NCBI RefSeq assembly: GCF_026278345.1
Contig: NZ_CP111085.1
Coordinates: 3,365,501-3,429,500 of the forward strand
DNA length: 64,000 nt
Direction: 5' to 3'
Source: Tellurirhabdus rosea
GTDB lineage: Bacteria; Bacteroidota; Bacteroidia; Cytophagales; Spirosomataceae
Part shown: positions 1 to 8,873 of the stretch, one piece after another
Layout: the number at the start of each line of letters is the position of its first letter
Position numbering within the stretch: position 1 is the stretch's first letter
The notes under the pieces: model-generated
What the model saw: the letters and a program-made list of their open reading frames with translations, nothing else
What the model was told of the DNA's origin: nothing
Database searches by the model: none
Position numbers and translations under genes: made by a program

Positions 1-836
1 ACAATGAGCGGCCGGACCTGCCGCAGGGGCCGCAGCAGAACGAACAGAAACACCGCCATCAGGCATTCCAGGGTAAAGGTCTGCGACATGGTCAGCAGGC
101 CGACCAGACCCGCCAGCCAGGCCAGGCGGATTTTTCGCTCCAAAACCAGCCACGGAAGGGCCAGCCCCAGAAAAGCCGCCAGATTTTTGGGTTCGTTGAA
201 CGCCGCCGACACCCGGATAAACGTCAGGCCGTTGGGCAGCGTCAGCATGTACCGGGCCTTGTCGCCGAGCAGTTCGGCCAGCAGGCCACTGCCCGTCACC
301 AGCGTAAGGCCCAGCTGGGCAAGCGCCAGATAACAGGAGTACCGGACAATGCGCTCGACGGTGGCAAAAAAGTGCGGCAGCGTCAGGTCGGAACGGTGGC
401 GGTAGAGTTTGTACCCGATGGCAAACAGCGGCAGGTAGTTTTTCGCGTAGAAATAAATCGGTTTTGTGTAGAAATACAGGTCCGAAACCGGATTGTGGTA
501 AAACGAATGGAAGTCGTAGGTGTACACCGCCACCCCGATCAGGCTCGAAATCAGCGGCAACCCCAGCAGCAGCAGGTAACGGCGGTGAATCCGGATGGTC
601 TTTTGGGAAAAAAGCCAGACCTCATGCACCAGAAAAAGGGTGGAAACCAGAAAAAAGGCGTTGATGGTCGGGCCGATAAGCGCCAGATGGTACCCCTGCG
701 TTGCCAGCCCGTAGAGCAGCACCTCGACAATCGTCAGTTTTTTGCGGTAATAGCCCAGCAGCAGCCAGGCGGCGATACCGACGGTGATGAGGGAGACGGC
801 CAGCGTTGCCAGCAGAGCAGAAGGTCCGGTGAGCAT
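1..836 (-). CDS. Wzy-like O-antigen/exopolysaccharide polymerase (partial, 3' end outside window)
   Basis: The minus frame opens with ATG at 836 (MLTGPSALLATLAV...) and stays open to the window edge, giving about 278 residues. They are strongly hydrophobic, with repeated membrane segments separated by short basic loops and a larger soluble stretch around residues 105-145 (YTYDFHSFYHNPVSDLYFY). This layout, and its position at the end of a Wzx/Wzz/export locus with no other polymerase, suggests the O-antigen ligase/Wzy polymerase class in the inner membrane. Sequence similarity in this class is low, so the call rests on topology and context. It starts 2 nt after the stop of the GT2 gene, so the two are probably co-translated. 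An EpsG-like or uncharacterised membrane protein is the alternative. Confidence 0.6.
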   Translation of the reverse strand, partial: MLTGPSALLATLAVSLITVGIAAWLLLGYYRKKLTIVEVLLYGLATQGYHLALIGPTINAFFLVSTLFLVHEVWLFSQKTIRIHRRYLLLLGLPLISSLIGVAVYTYDFHSFYHNPVSDLYFYTKPIYFYAKNYLPLFAIGYKLYRHRSDLTLPHFFATVERIVRYSCYLALAQLGLTLVTGSGLLAELLGDKARYMLTLPNGLTFIRVSAAFNEPKNLAAFLGLALPWLVLERKIRLAWLAGLVGLLTMSQTFTLECLMAVFLFVLLRPLRQVRPLI

Positions 837-838
837 AC

Positions 839-1657
839 TTACTGACGAATGCGGGCGTAAATGCCGCGCCGGTTCAGCCACTGACGGACGCGGAGTTTGA
901 AGGTAGCAAACCCGTAATCGGCCCAGGCGCGGGCCGGATGCCAGCGGCGCTGTTCGACCTTTAGCCGACGGGCTTCCCGCAGGGCGGGCGTTCCGTCGCT
1001 AATGCCGCCCTGCCGCATCCGCACCGTGACGGCCGGAACAAACCCGGCCCTGAGCGAATCGCCCGCCCGGTGCAGCAGTTCGTAATCGCCGATGACGCGG
1101 TAAGACGTGTCGTACAGGCCGCCCCGCTCAAACAGGGAACGAGCGTGGAGGGCGCCCACGTGCGTGACGTTCATGTACCGCTGGAAGGTCGGCCAGTGCC
1201 AGGCCTGTCCGAGCGTTTCGAGGGTCTGCCCCGCCTCGTTGACCATCACCAGCCGCGACGACACAAACTCGCAGCCCGCGGGGGCCTCATGCTGGAGGTA
1301 GCGGGCATACGTGGCGAGCGCGTCCGGTTCCAGGGTATCGTCGGCACCCAGAAAGCAGATCCATTCGCCCCGGCTCGCCCGGATGCCCTTGTTCCAGGCG
1401 TCGTAGATACCGCCGTCCGGTTCGCTGACCCAGTACACTACCTGATCGGCGTATTGCCGGATAAGCTCGACGGTGCCGTCCGTCGAGCCGCCGTCGATGA
1501 TGATGTGTTCAACCTGGGGATACGACTGCTGCCCCACGCTCCGGAGCGTGGCTTCAAGCGTCGGGCGGGCGTTGTAGACCGCCGTAATCACCGAAATCAG
1601 CGGCGAAGCGGGCGGGGGCAGCGAACGCCGGGAAACAGTCGAGGTAAGCCCATCCAT
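839..1657 (-). CDS. Family 2 glycosyltransferase
   Basis: 272 residues with a GT-A fold signature: beta-strand ISVITAVYNA at 21-30, DGGSTDGT at 55-62 (nucleotide-sugar binding), and the DxD-like GADD at 104-107 (metal/diphosphate). After residue 200 there is a basic tail without clear membrane segments, so it is probably a cytoplasmic, peripherally membrane-bound enzyme. It would add one sugar to the lipid-linked repeat unit of the exopolysaccharide. The donor and acceptor cannot be read from sequence. ATG at 1657 lies 5 nt after the stop of the preceding gene, and its stop is 2 nt before the polymerase start, so it sits inside a tight operon. Confidence 0.9.
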   Translation of the reverse strand: MDGLTSTVSRRSLPPPASPLISVITAVYNARPTLEATLRSVGQQSYPQVEHIIIDGGSTDGTVELIRQYADQVVYWVSEPDGGIYDAWNKGIRASRGEWICFLGADDTLEPDALATYARYLQHEAPAGCEFVSSRLVMVNEAGQTLETLGQAWHWPTFQRYMNVTHVGALHARSLFERGGLYDTSYRVIGDYELLHRAGDSLRAGFVPAVTVRMRQGGISDGTPALREARRLKVEQRRWHPARAWADYGFATFKLRVRQWLNRRGIYARIRQ

Positions 1658-1662
1658 ACGGT

Positions 1663-2385
1663 TCAGTAGTCGATTCTGGTTAAAAAATTAGCGGCGCTCA
1701 GCACCAGCTTCCGTTTCCACCGCCTGAGCAGGTCGTTCTTGATCCGGGTATTTTCGGTGCCGTAATAGCCCTCAAAAACCGGATATTCCGGCAGCGGCCG
1801 CCACGAGTGCCCGTCGGCCAGACAGGCGTGAATGGCCCGGGCCAGCCCATGTTCAAAATAGATTCCGGCCGTTTCGTCCACCTGCGCCAGCGCTGCTTTC
1901 AGGTAATGGGAATAAAATTCGTTCCTAAAGATAAAGAAACGCGAATCGGCGAAGGTTAAGTATTGCTTCAGAATGGCAGACACCCAGATGCTGTCGCCGA
2001 CCGGGGCCGCTTCCACGATCGACCGGGCATTGCCGACAAAATAGCGCCCTGTCACTTTCAGCACCGTTTCGCTTTCCCGGAGCACGGCCGACCGGGCAAA
2101 GGCGTATTCCAGAATTTCGGCCTCGCCCGCGCCTTTGCCCAGGTGGCTTTTCTGGGTTTGGAACTGCAAAAACTCAAGCTCGTGGCTCTCCGTTAAGGCC
2201 GCTATCTGTTTTGATTCATACCCGCTGTTTTCCACAAACACCACCCGGTAACCCAGCTTCAGCCACTGCTCGATGGCGATTCTATAATCGTGCTCGCGGT
2301 CCTCGGCCTTTGTTCGTTTAAGATTAATGGCAGACCCGGGATTAATGGTTCCGGTAAGCAGAATTCCTGGATTACGGATGGTCAT
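1663..2385 (-). CDS. Uncharacterised exopolysaccharide-locus protein, possible glycosyltransferase
   Basis: 240 residues, soluble, no signal peptide. I do not recognise a named family with certainty. It has an alternating alpha/beta start (GILLTGTINPG), a strand RVVFVENSG near residue 48, and KVTGRYFVGN near residue 109. The last resembles the K-TGRY motif seen in several capsule-locus sugar transferases. A basic C-terminus could associate with the membrane. It lies between two genes of the locus on the same strand, 12 nt after one stop and 5 nt before the next start, which supports a role in sugar transfer. That role is inference from context. Confidence 0.5.
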   Translation of the reverse strand: MTIRNPGILLTGTINPGSAINLKRTKAEDREHDYRIAIEQWLKLGYRVVFVENSGYESKQIAALTESHELEFLQFQTQKSHLGKGAGEAEILEYAFARSAVLRESETVLKVTGRYFVGNARSIVEAAPVGDSIWVSAILKQYLTFADSRFFIFRNEFYSHYLKAALAQVDETAGIYFEHGLARAIHACLADGHSWRPLPEYPVFEGYYGTENTRIKNDLLRRWKRKLVLSAANFLTRIDY

Positions 2386-2397
2386 GAAATTAGCCTT

Positions 2398-3195
2398 CTA
2401 GCTTTTCAAAAAGTAATTTTTTATACGGTTGATAAGTCGGCGATTATGTCTTGTCTGCTCAAAAAAATGAGGCACCTTAACCGGAGCCGCGTTTGCCGTT
2501 TGGAGCATAAACCAAACACCAATATACCGTTCCATAAGCCCGCCCTGAATGCGGTGAATGCGCTGGCTGTCGTAGGAATCAAGCTTTTTGCTTTCAATAA
2601 CGGGCGCAATAAAATCCGTCATCAGGGAAGAAAACAAATCGACTTTTGCCATAAAACAGCTGCATAAACCAATCGTTTTACCGGCTAATTCTTTCGGGCG
2701 GAATGACGTGCCGTAAGAGCCGTTGTAATCAGCCAGAATGGTTTCGTAACAGTTCCGGCCTTTGCCGCGTAGCGTGTCCGGCCTGGCGGGGTCCATCAGG
2801 ATTTTCTGATCATAATCTTCCCGGAACGAGTAAGGTTGAAAGTACAGCACATCGTTCGTTTTCAGGTAATTCTGAAAGCTTTCGGCGGTTAACGTACTCA
2901 AATCCATGTCGTAGTGAGCAAAGCCAACCGCGTCCAGTCCCGCATAGAGCTGTTTGTTTTTATAAACGTTGTAAATCACCTCCGACTCGGTATAGAATTT
3001 GCCGATCGGAACAAAAACGGGCAGTTCCCAGAGGTTCATAACCGCGTATTCTTTTTCGGCCGGAAAGTCAAGTTCCGGATTGACATTGACAAACGTGATG
3101 AAAGGAAGTATCTCCTCGTTGTAATATTCCTTTACAATCGCCCGGTGGGTGATAATGAACAGTCGAAAAGAATATTTACTGCTTGCGGATTCCAT
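2398..3195 (-). CDS. Uncharacterised protein of the exopolysaccharide locus (weakly DUF4422-like)
   Basis: The frame can be read from a TTG at 3228, but the ATG at 3195 (MESASSKYSF) is the better start, giving 265 residues. There is no signal peptide or membrane segment. RLFIITHR near the start and VGFAHYDMDL near residue 92 resemble the layout of DUF4422-type glycosyltransferases (VVTHK ... VGLCHYRR), but the match is distant. The C-terminal half contains ERYIGVWFM, also reminiscent of that group. The DNA is visibly more AT-rich than neighbouring genes, as often seen for variable genes of surface-polysaccharide loci. The function, probably transfer or modification of a sugar, is inferred. 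Confidence 0.45.
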   Translation of the reverse strand: MESASSKYSFRLFIITHRAIVKEYYNEEILPFITFVNVNPELDFPAEKEYAVMNLWELPVFVPIGKFYTESEVIYNVYKNKQLYAGLDAVGFAHYDMDLSTLTAESFQNYLKTNDVLYFQPYSFREDYDQKILMDPARPDTLRGKGRNCYETILADYNGSYGTSFRPKELAGKTIGLCSCFMAKVDLFSSLMTDFIAPVIESKKLDSYDSQRIHRIQGGLMERYIGVWFMLQTANAAPVKVPHFFEQTRHNRRLINRIKNYFLKS

Positions 3196-3374
3196 ATAAG
3201 GAAAATCAAACGGGTTTTCTGCCGTCAAAAGAAATAAGAAAAACGGGTTCAGGCCGTTTGGTTTTGCCGGAAAATGGCTGTTTGGCGACGAACTTACCTT
3301 TCCGGTCAGGCTGATCGTCTGTATGCAGAAAGTTCTGCCGTGAGCCAGACCGACTGCCCGGCAATTCCGCCGCG

Positions 3375-4457
3375 TTATTGTCTGAAAACAGAGCCGAGCG
3401 AGAGCGCCAGCCCGATGATTCCCCCCAGCACGGCACCGATCACCACCATGACCATTCGTTTTGGCCCGCTCTTATGCAGCGGAACGCGGGGTGGCTCCAG
3501 GGTCTTGAAAACGGGGGCCTCTTCCTGTACTTTGATCTTGGCCTGTTCCAACTGCTTTGACAGGTCATTGTACACGCTCTGGGTAAGCAGGAAATCGGCC
3601 TGAAGGCGCTGCTCTTCCAGCTTCGCGACGTTGGTAAACAGGCTCCGGTTGCGGTCGCGCCAGCTTTCCAGCGCGTACTCGGCCGACTGGTACCGCTGCC
3701 GGGCCTCCGAAACCCGCTGGGAAAGAAAGTCCGCCTGTAAGCGGGATTTGCCGGTGCGGTAGCTGGTCACATAATTGGTCAGGTATTCGAGCGAAAGCCG
3801 GGCCACGGTAGCGGCCACCACTGGGTCGGATAACGTCGCCTGAATGCTGAGCATACCCGTTTTTTTATCGTAGGTCGCGCCCACCTGCTTGTTCAGTACG
3901 GAAATGAGACCTTCCTGATCTGGCGTGACAACGATGGCCCGGCTCGTATTTTTGGGATCGAGCGGAACCGGCGCTTCCGCCGCCTCGTCGTTCGCCATCA
4001 TGCGGCTGATCAGCGACGCGTTGCGGGCCTCTTCCTTCAGAAAATCGGCCAGCGGCAGCGTTTTCCGGGCGTTGGACGAATAGACGGGCTGTTGAATCAG
4101 GTGGAGCCCAAAGGGAATGCTTTGCAGGACGTTCGGATACAGGTCCGGGCGGATGGCTTCGATGCCGCCCGAGAGGCTGCCCAGTTCAACGCCCGCCAGA
4201 CCCGCCAGAGAGCTCAGGCCGCCCAGATTGCCGCCCGGGGCCCGGTTCTGCAATTCCGGCATGACGGTCACCTGCGAAGTGTACTGATTCGGGAGTGTAT
4301 AGGCGTACACGGCGGCAATGACCGCCCCCACGGCGCCGGCAATCAGCATCCGCAGCCGGTTCCGACGCAGAAACCGGAAAATGTCGGTCAGGCGAATGTC
4401 AATTCCTTCCTCCCGGTCATCGCTTTGCAAATCCTGAATAGTTTCTGTTCCCCTCAT
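3375..4457 (-). CDS. Wzz/GumC-like polysaccharide chain-length determinant protein
   Basis: 360 residues with the topology of polysaccharide co-polymerases: a short cytoplasmic N-terminus (RLTDIFRFLRRNR), a first membrane helix at about 37-55, a long periplasmic segment with predicted coiled-coil around residues 225-300 (RLQADFLSQRVSEARQRY), a proline-containing VPLHKSGPKR, and a second helix at about 333-354. There is no C-terminal BY-kinase domain, so it is the Wzz-type without fused kinase. It would set chain length with the Wzy polymerase. The stop is followed by 179 nt before the next gene, a wider gap than elsewhere in the locus, so a secondary promoter is possible but none is clear. 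Confidence 0.88.
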   Translation of the reverse strand: MRGTETIQDLQSDDREEGIDIRLTDIFRFLRRNRLRMLIAGAVGAVIAAVYAYTLPNQYTSQVTVMPELQNRAPGGNLGGLSSLAGLAGVELGSLSGGIEAIRPDLYPNVLQSIPFGLHLIQQPVYSSNARKTLPLADFLKEEARNASLISRMMANDEAAEAPVPLDPKNTSRAIVVTPDQEGLISVLNKQVGATYDKKTGMLSIQATLSDPVVAATVARLSLEYLTNYVTSYRTGKSRLQADFLSQRVSEARQRYQSAEYALESWRDRNRSLFTNVAKLEEQRLQADFLLTQSVYNDLSKQLEQAKIKVQEEAPVFKTLEPPRVPLHKSGPKRMVMVVIGAVLGGIIGLALSLGSVFRQ

Positions 4458-4584
4458 TCCTGCCAGCGTTAGTTTCTGTTAAATACATTCGTGGGAACCG
4501 CTGCCGCAACTGCGGGGAGCGTATCCGGCGGGCCGAATGGCCGGGTCTGTCCGGTAAGTATGCAGTACTTGTCCATATCGATTG

Positions 4585-5796
4585 TCAAACCAGTTCCGAA
4601 TTGGTAACGGCTTTGCTGGATAATGTTTGGTAAAGTTGCTGAAGCCGCCAGAGGGCATCCGTATTCTTCAGGCGGCCTCCCTGTTTCCGGGCATTTTCGA
4701 GACTTTGCTGGCGGAAATGTCCGTCCTGCATGATCCGTAAAATTTTGTCCGCCATGTCGGGGACATCGTCCGGATCAAAAACGAATTGCGGGTCCCCAAT
4801 CGTTTCCGGCAGGGAGGTAACGTTTGAGCAAATAACGGGTATTCCCATCAGAAGGCTTTCCATCAGCGGAAAACTGCCGGCTTCGTACCGGGTCGGCACC
4901 ACAACGGCCCGCGCGCGCTGGTACAGGTTATACAACGTAACGTCGGGGACAATTCCCGTAAAAATAACCTGATTGTGCAACTGAAGTTCATCCAGACGCT
5001 GCTTCACTTTCTCGAAATGGGGCGTTTGGTGGCCGGTCGCAATGAGCTTGATCTGCACCTGGTAGTGGTCGCGCAGGTGGGCGAGGGCGGCCAGCAGGCT
5101 GAGGTGATTCTTGTGAGGCCAGGTGGCGGCGGGATACAGAATATATTCGCCCTGGGCGTAGGCGGGCGGGGCTTCCAGGTCCGGTTTGTTGATAAACTGC
5201 TCGAACCACAACTGCTGCATATCCAGCAGACAAACATAGACGTTCTGGCTGGTCCGGCGGAAAAAGCGAATCAAATCCTCCTTGACGTGCTGGTAGCTAA
5301 CGACAATGACGTTGGCCCGCTCCGTAACGCCCAGATAATGCTTTGCCCGCTCAAGGCGTTCCTCGGGGGTAAAAAACTCCGGAAAATGTAATTCCTGAAC
5401 GTCGTGGAGGGTGGCAATGACCTGCGCTTTTGTATGGGCGGCGTGCTGGTAAGGGCAGTGGATGATGTCCAGCTGGTAGCGTTTGCGTAACCGTTCTTCA
5501 AAGCCCCAGACGAACAAACGGCGTTTTTGGCCGTACACTTTCAGCAGAAGGTTGATGCCTTTGATCAGGTTGGTGATGAGCCTTTCGTAGGACCGCTCCC
5601 TGCCGAACTGCCGCGGAATGAGCGTAAGATGCGGGTTCTCGTTCAGGATATCATGAATCAACGGGTCCTTGTCGTTGTGCAGGATGAAATACTTATTTTC
5701 CTTATCCTGCGCCAGAATGCGCAGAAGTGCGCAGGAGTATTGACGGGCACCGCCTCCGGCCTGGGATAATTCAGGAATGTAATAAAGGATATTCAT
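4585..5796 (-). CDS. Family 4 glycosyltransferase
   Basis: 403 residues in two Rossmann-like halves (GT-B fold). The N-terminal half has the acceptor-side GGGARQY at 14-20. The C-terminal half has the donor-binding segment YPAATWPHKN at 221-230 and the E-x7-E-type motif EAGSFPLMES at 305-314, typical of retaining GT4 enzymes. It has no signal peptide, so it should act on the cytoplasmic face of the inner membrane. The start ATG (5794-5796) directly abuts the stop of the acetyltransferase gene, indicating coupled translation. The sugar transferred is unknown. The downstream gap to wzz is 127 nt. Confidence 0.92.
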   Translation of the reverse strand: MNILYYIPELSQAGGGARQYSCALLRILAQDKENKYFILHNDKDPLIHDILNENPHLTLIPRQFGRERSYERLITNLIKGINLLLKVYGQKRRLFVWGFEERLRKRYQLDIIHCPYQHAAHTKAQVIATLHDVQELHFPEFFTPEERLERAKHYLGVTERANVIVVSYQHVKEDLIRFFRRTSQNVYVCLLDMQQLWFEQFINKPDLEAPPAYAQGEYILYPAATWPHKNHLSLLAALAHLRDHYQVQIKLIATGHQTPHFEKVKQRLDELQLHNQVIFTGIVPDVTLYNLYQRARAVVVPTRYEAGSFPLMESLLMGIPVICSNVTSLPETIGDPQFVFDPDDVPDMADKILRIMQDGHFRQQSLENARKQGGRLKNTDALWRLQQLYQTLSSKAVTNSELV

Positions 5797-6213
5797 CTAC
5801 AAGTTTAAAGTGTAGGTGATGGTTGACTCGTTAAACCTGACGGGCCGGAAACCGGCGCTCTCGTACAACGCGATGGCAGGCTGATTCTGCTTATCCACGC
5901 TCAAGGTAATCTGTTTCTCCTTCCGGTCGGCGGCGGTTTGCAGTAAATGAGCCAGCATCTGCCGTCCGAGGCCCCGGCCCTGACACGCCTCGGCCACGGC
6001 AAGGCCAAGCCACAACGTATCCGCCTCCGGGTCCAGATGCCCGTAGGCGGCGGGTTCCGCACCGTCCATCAGCACCGCGCAATAGGTATGGTGCAGGACC
6101 GTCTCGACCGGGCGTTTCTGAAAATAGCGAAACGTTTGCTCTCCTCGGCCGAGCCGCTCCAGAAAACGGCGGATCAGGTGCAGGTTGCCCGCCTCGATGC
6201 GCACGAATTTCAT
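5797..6213 (-). CDS. GNAT-family N-acetyltransferase
   Basis: 138 residues covering one GNAT domain. The acetyl-CoA binding segment is visible as ACQGRGLGRQMLAHL (Q/RxxGxG/A) near residues 75-89, followed by the conserved ALYESAGF near 115-122. It overlaps the aminotransferase stop by 4 nt (ATGA), so the two are translationally coupled. The pairing of a DegT aminotransferase with a GNAT enzyme is the layout used to make N-acetylated amino sugars (for example WecE-WecD or PseC-PseH). Acetylation of a nucleotide-activated 4-amino sugar is therefore the likely reaction, but the substrate is inferred from context. A general GNAT acting on another amine cannot be excluded. Confidence 0.82.
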   Translation of the reverse strand: MKFVRIEAGNLHLIRRFLERLGRGEQTFRYFQKRPVETVLHHTYCAVLMDGAEPAAYGHLDPEADTLWLGLAVAEACQGRGLGRQMLAHLLQTAADRKEKQITLSVDKQNQPAIALYESAGFRPVRFNESTITYTLNL

Positions 6214-7310
6214 GACGGGATGAAGGACTTGATGGCCTCACAGATGTACTGCACGTCTTCCTGACTCAGTCCGGGATAGCTCGGCAGGTTCATGCCCCGC
6301 CAGCCAAGGTCTTCGGCCACCTGATGCCGGGCGTAGCGCTGGGCGTACATGGGCATGGTGTGGACCGGGTAGAACAGCGGACGTGTCTCGATTCCGTGCC
6401 GCTGGAGATGTTCGCGAAGCGGGTCGCGGTTTTCGGACCGGCGCACCAGCAGCGAACACATCCAGTAGGAGTGAAGCACATCGCCGATTGGCCGGTGTAG
6501 TTCGTAGTCCGTGCCCGCCAGCCCGTCGGCGTACCAGGCGGCCACCTGCTGCTTTTTGGCCAGAAACTCGTCCAGCTGCTCCATCTGGGCCAGCCCGATG
6601 GCGGCGCAGATGTTGGTCATCCGGTAGTTGTAGCCGACGACGTCGTGCCAGTACTGCCGGTATTTAGCCAGCCCCTGTCCGCGGAAATGCAGGCAGCGGT
6701 CGTACAGCGTTTCGCCGTTGGTGACGATCATGCCGCCTTCGCCTGTCGTAATCGTTTTGTTGCCGTAGAAACTGAAGGTCGCAATGTCGCCGAATGTCCC
6801 GACGTGTCGGCCCCGGTACCGCGTGCCGATGGCTTCGGCGCAGTCTTCGATCAGCAGGAGATCATGTTCCCGGGCGATGGCCACCAGCCGGTCCATGTCG
6901 CAGGGATGGCCGTACAGGTGTACGCAGAGAATGGCTTTGGTCTTCGGCGTTATCTTCCGGACCACATCTTCCGGGCTCATCTGCCAGCTCTGCGGCTCGG
7001 AATCGACAAACACGGGCGTCGCTCCATTGTACACCACCGCGTTGGCGGAGGCGATGTAGGTGAGGGTCGGCACGATCACCTCGTCGCCCGGTCCGATGCC
7101 CAGCGCCACCATCGCCAGATGCAAAGCGACCGTGCCGTTGCAGACGCCCAGCGCGTAGGTGCCTCCTATGTACTGCGCAAACTGCTGCTCGAATTTGTGG
7201 AGGAACGGACCTTTTGAGGAAATCCAGGTGGACTCCAGGCATTCCATTACATAAGCCTTTTCATTTCCTGCCAGGGTAGGTTGATAAACCGGAATTTCTC
7301 TGTGTTGCAT
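6210..7310 (-). CDS. DegT/DnrJ/EryC1 aminotransferase, GDP-perosamine synthase-like
   Basis: PLP-dependent sugar aminotransferase, 366 residues from the ATG at 7310. A TTG at 7334 would add eight residues without family support. IPVYQPTL at the start and STWISSKGPF at 28-37 are characteristic of perosamine synthases. EDCAEAIG (155-162) is the PLP-phosphate/ring segment, and GNKTITTGEGG at 183-193 holds the aldimine lysine K185. It should convert a 4-keto-6-deoxy nucleotide sugar to the 4-amino sugar in the cytoplasm, feeding the linked GNAT. The GDP-mannose 4,6-dehydratase expected for perosamine is not in the window. The donor identity is therefore provisional. Confidence 0.88.
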   Translation of the reverse strand: MQHREIPVYQPTLAGNEKAYVMECLESTWISSKGPFLHKFEQQFAQYIGGTYALGVCNGTVALHLAMVALGIGPGDEVIVPTLTYIASANAVVYNGATPVFVDSEPQSWQMSPEDVVRKITPKTKAILCVHLYGHPCDMDRLVAIAREHDLLLIEDCAEAIGTRYRGRHVGTFGDIATFSFYGNKTITTGEGGMIVTNGETLYDRCLHFRGQGLAKYRQYWHDVVGYNYRMTNICAAIGLAQMEQLDEFLAKKQQVAAWYADGLAGTDYELHRPIGDVLHSYWMCSLLVRRSENRDPLREHLQRHGIETRPLFYPVHTMPMYAQRYARHQVAEDLGWRGMNLPSYPGLSQEDVQYICEAIKSFIPS

Positions 7311-7334
7311 GGTAGTGATCTCGATTAAAGGCAA

Positions 7335-8696
7335 TCATTGAGCCCAAAGCCCTCTTGCCTTCCTGTTAAGTAGTAAATAGCACTGGTAGGGTTGTAGAAT
7401 GGCTCCGGGCAGCAGGCAGAGCGTAAAGGCAAGAGGAACCCCCGCCACGCCCAGGCTTGACAAACCGGCCAGGTACAAAGCCAGCGGAATACTGATAAAC
7501 ATAACCGTGACGGCCGTAATCAGGGGTACGGTAATTTTACCGAGGGCGCTCAGAATCAGCGAAAAAAGGCCGCCCCAGGTCGTAAGGGCCGTACTCAGGC
7601 CCAGCACAAGCGTCATCATCAGGGAAATCGTGACCACGTTTTTGCCCAGCCACAACGCGTAAACCCAGTCGGAAATAACGACCATGGCGACCGTAACCAG
7701 AAAAAGAAGGAGCCAGATCGTCAACAGTCGGCCGACCACCTGCCTGATCTTGGCCACGTCGTGCCGGTGATAAGCCTCCGCGATAAATGACCAGTGCGGG
7801 ACAATCACCAGATTAAAGACAATAGGCACCACACTGAAATAACGGTACGCCAGGTTGAACGGGGTGACATCGTCCGGGGAAAAGAAATGGGCAATCACAA
7901 AATTCTGGGAAGCGAAAAGCACCAGACCAACCAGCTGCATGCCAAAGAACTTGCCGCCAACCGTTCCCAGGTCTTTCAGCAGGGAGCGTTTGACCAGATG
8001 AACCGAGGGCTTTAACTCCGCGTAAGTATAATTGAAGACAAATATCGAAAAAATAAATAGAAGCAGGACGGGCACAACGCTGTAAAGCAGGGCCGCACTC
8101 AGCAGGTCCAGCTTGTAGAAATGCGTGTGGACGTACAAAAGCCCCAGCAGAACCACTTGCGTCAGCGCGTTGATAAACTCGACGTAGGCCGCCTGGTGAA
8201 CGGCCAGCAGAATCGCAGCAACCAGATTCAGAACCAGACGGATGGAGAAGAAAACAAACGTGTAAAGAACCACCAACGGCAGCGTGGAGGACGAAGTCGC
8301 CGGGGCGTTGAAAACGGTCTGCCAGTTCACCGCCGAGTAGCCGGCAAGGAAAACGGCCAGCAGAACGGTTGTCACGGCGCTCAGAAAGGCGTAGGCCGTG
8401 CTGATGTACTGGCGGGCCGATTCGTAGTTGCGGTCCGCGTAATAGTGGGTCAGCTTGTTGCGCAAACCGTTGGTAAAGCCAAAATCAAACAGCGTCAGCC
8501 ACGTCAGAATGGAACTGAGCGTCAGCCAGACCCCATAATCCGCCACATTGAGGTATTGTAACGTAATTCTGACCACAACAAACTGACAAACGATTGAGAT
8601 ACCTTTCAGAGCCACAGAAGCCACTACGTTTTTAAGAACAAGCAGCGATTTTGTGTCCTTCCGTACCCGTATTTCGTTGAGAAGTTGCTGAATCAT
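7335..8696 (-). CDS. Wzx-like polysaccharide flippase (PST/MATE superfamily)
   Basis: 453 residues, nearly all in hydrophobic stretches consistent with 12-14 membrane helices. The first lies at about 23-50 and contains the typical KGISIVCQFVVVRITLQYL region, followed by DYGVWLTLSSI near 58, a hallmark of the polysaccharide biosynthesis flippase family. It would flip the undecaprenyl-linked repeat unit to the periplasm. The stop codon overlaps the long form of the aminotransferase start region, so the gene is in the same operon. The 177-nt gap upstream to the export gene contains an inverted GGGTGTTC/GAACACCC pair but no clear promoter. No initiating transferase lies in the window. Confidence 0.88.
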   Translation of the reverse strand: MIQQLLNEIRVRKDTKSLLVLKNVVASVALKGISIVCQFVVVRITLQYLNVADYGVWLTLSSILTWLTLFDFGFTNGLRNKLTHYYADRNYESARQYISTAYAFLSAVTTVLLAVFLAGYSAVNWQTVFNAPATSSSTLPLVVLYTFVFFSIRLVLNLVAAILLAVHQAAYVEFINALTQVVLLGLLYVHTHFYKLDLLSAALLYSVVPVLLLFIFSIFVFNYTYAELKPSVHLVKRSLLKDLGTVGGKFFGMQLVGLVLFASQNFVIAHFFSPDDVTPFNLAYRYFSVVPIVFNLVIVPHWSFIAEAYHRHDVAKIRQVVGRLLTIWLLLFLVTVAMVVISDWVYALWLGKNVVTISLMMTLVLGLSTALTTWGGLFSLILSALGKITVPLITAVTVMFISIPLALYLAGLSSLGVAGVPLAFTLCLLPGAILQPYQCYLLLNRKARGLWAQ

Positions 8697-8873
8697 TGAG
8701 TCTGGATTTACTTTCTAAGCTGAAATGGGTGTTCCCGCAACGTATCCGAAAAACGACCGGAAAAGAACACCCCTAAGGCAAAACGAAATCGGAAACCGAA
8801 CTTTTGCCGGGAAAGCCGAACCTTGTGCGACCAGCCTTTCAGACGGGCAGTCGCTTTGCCCGGCTGTTGCCGG

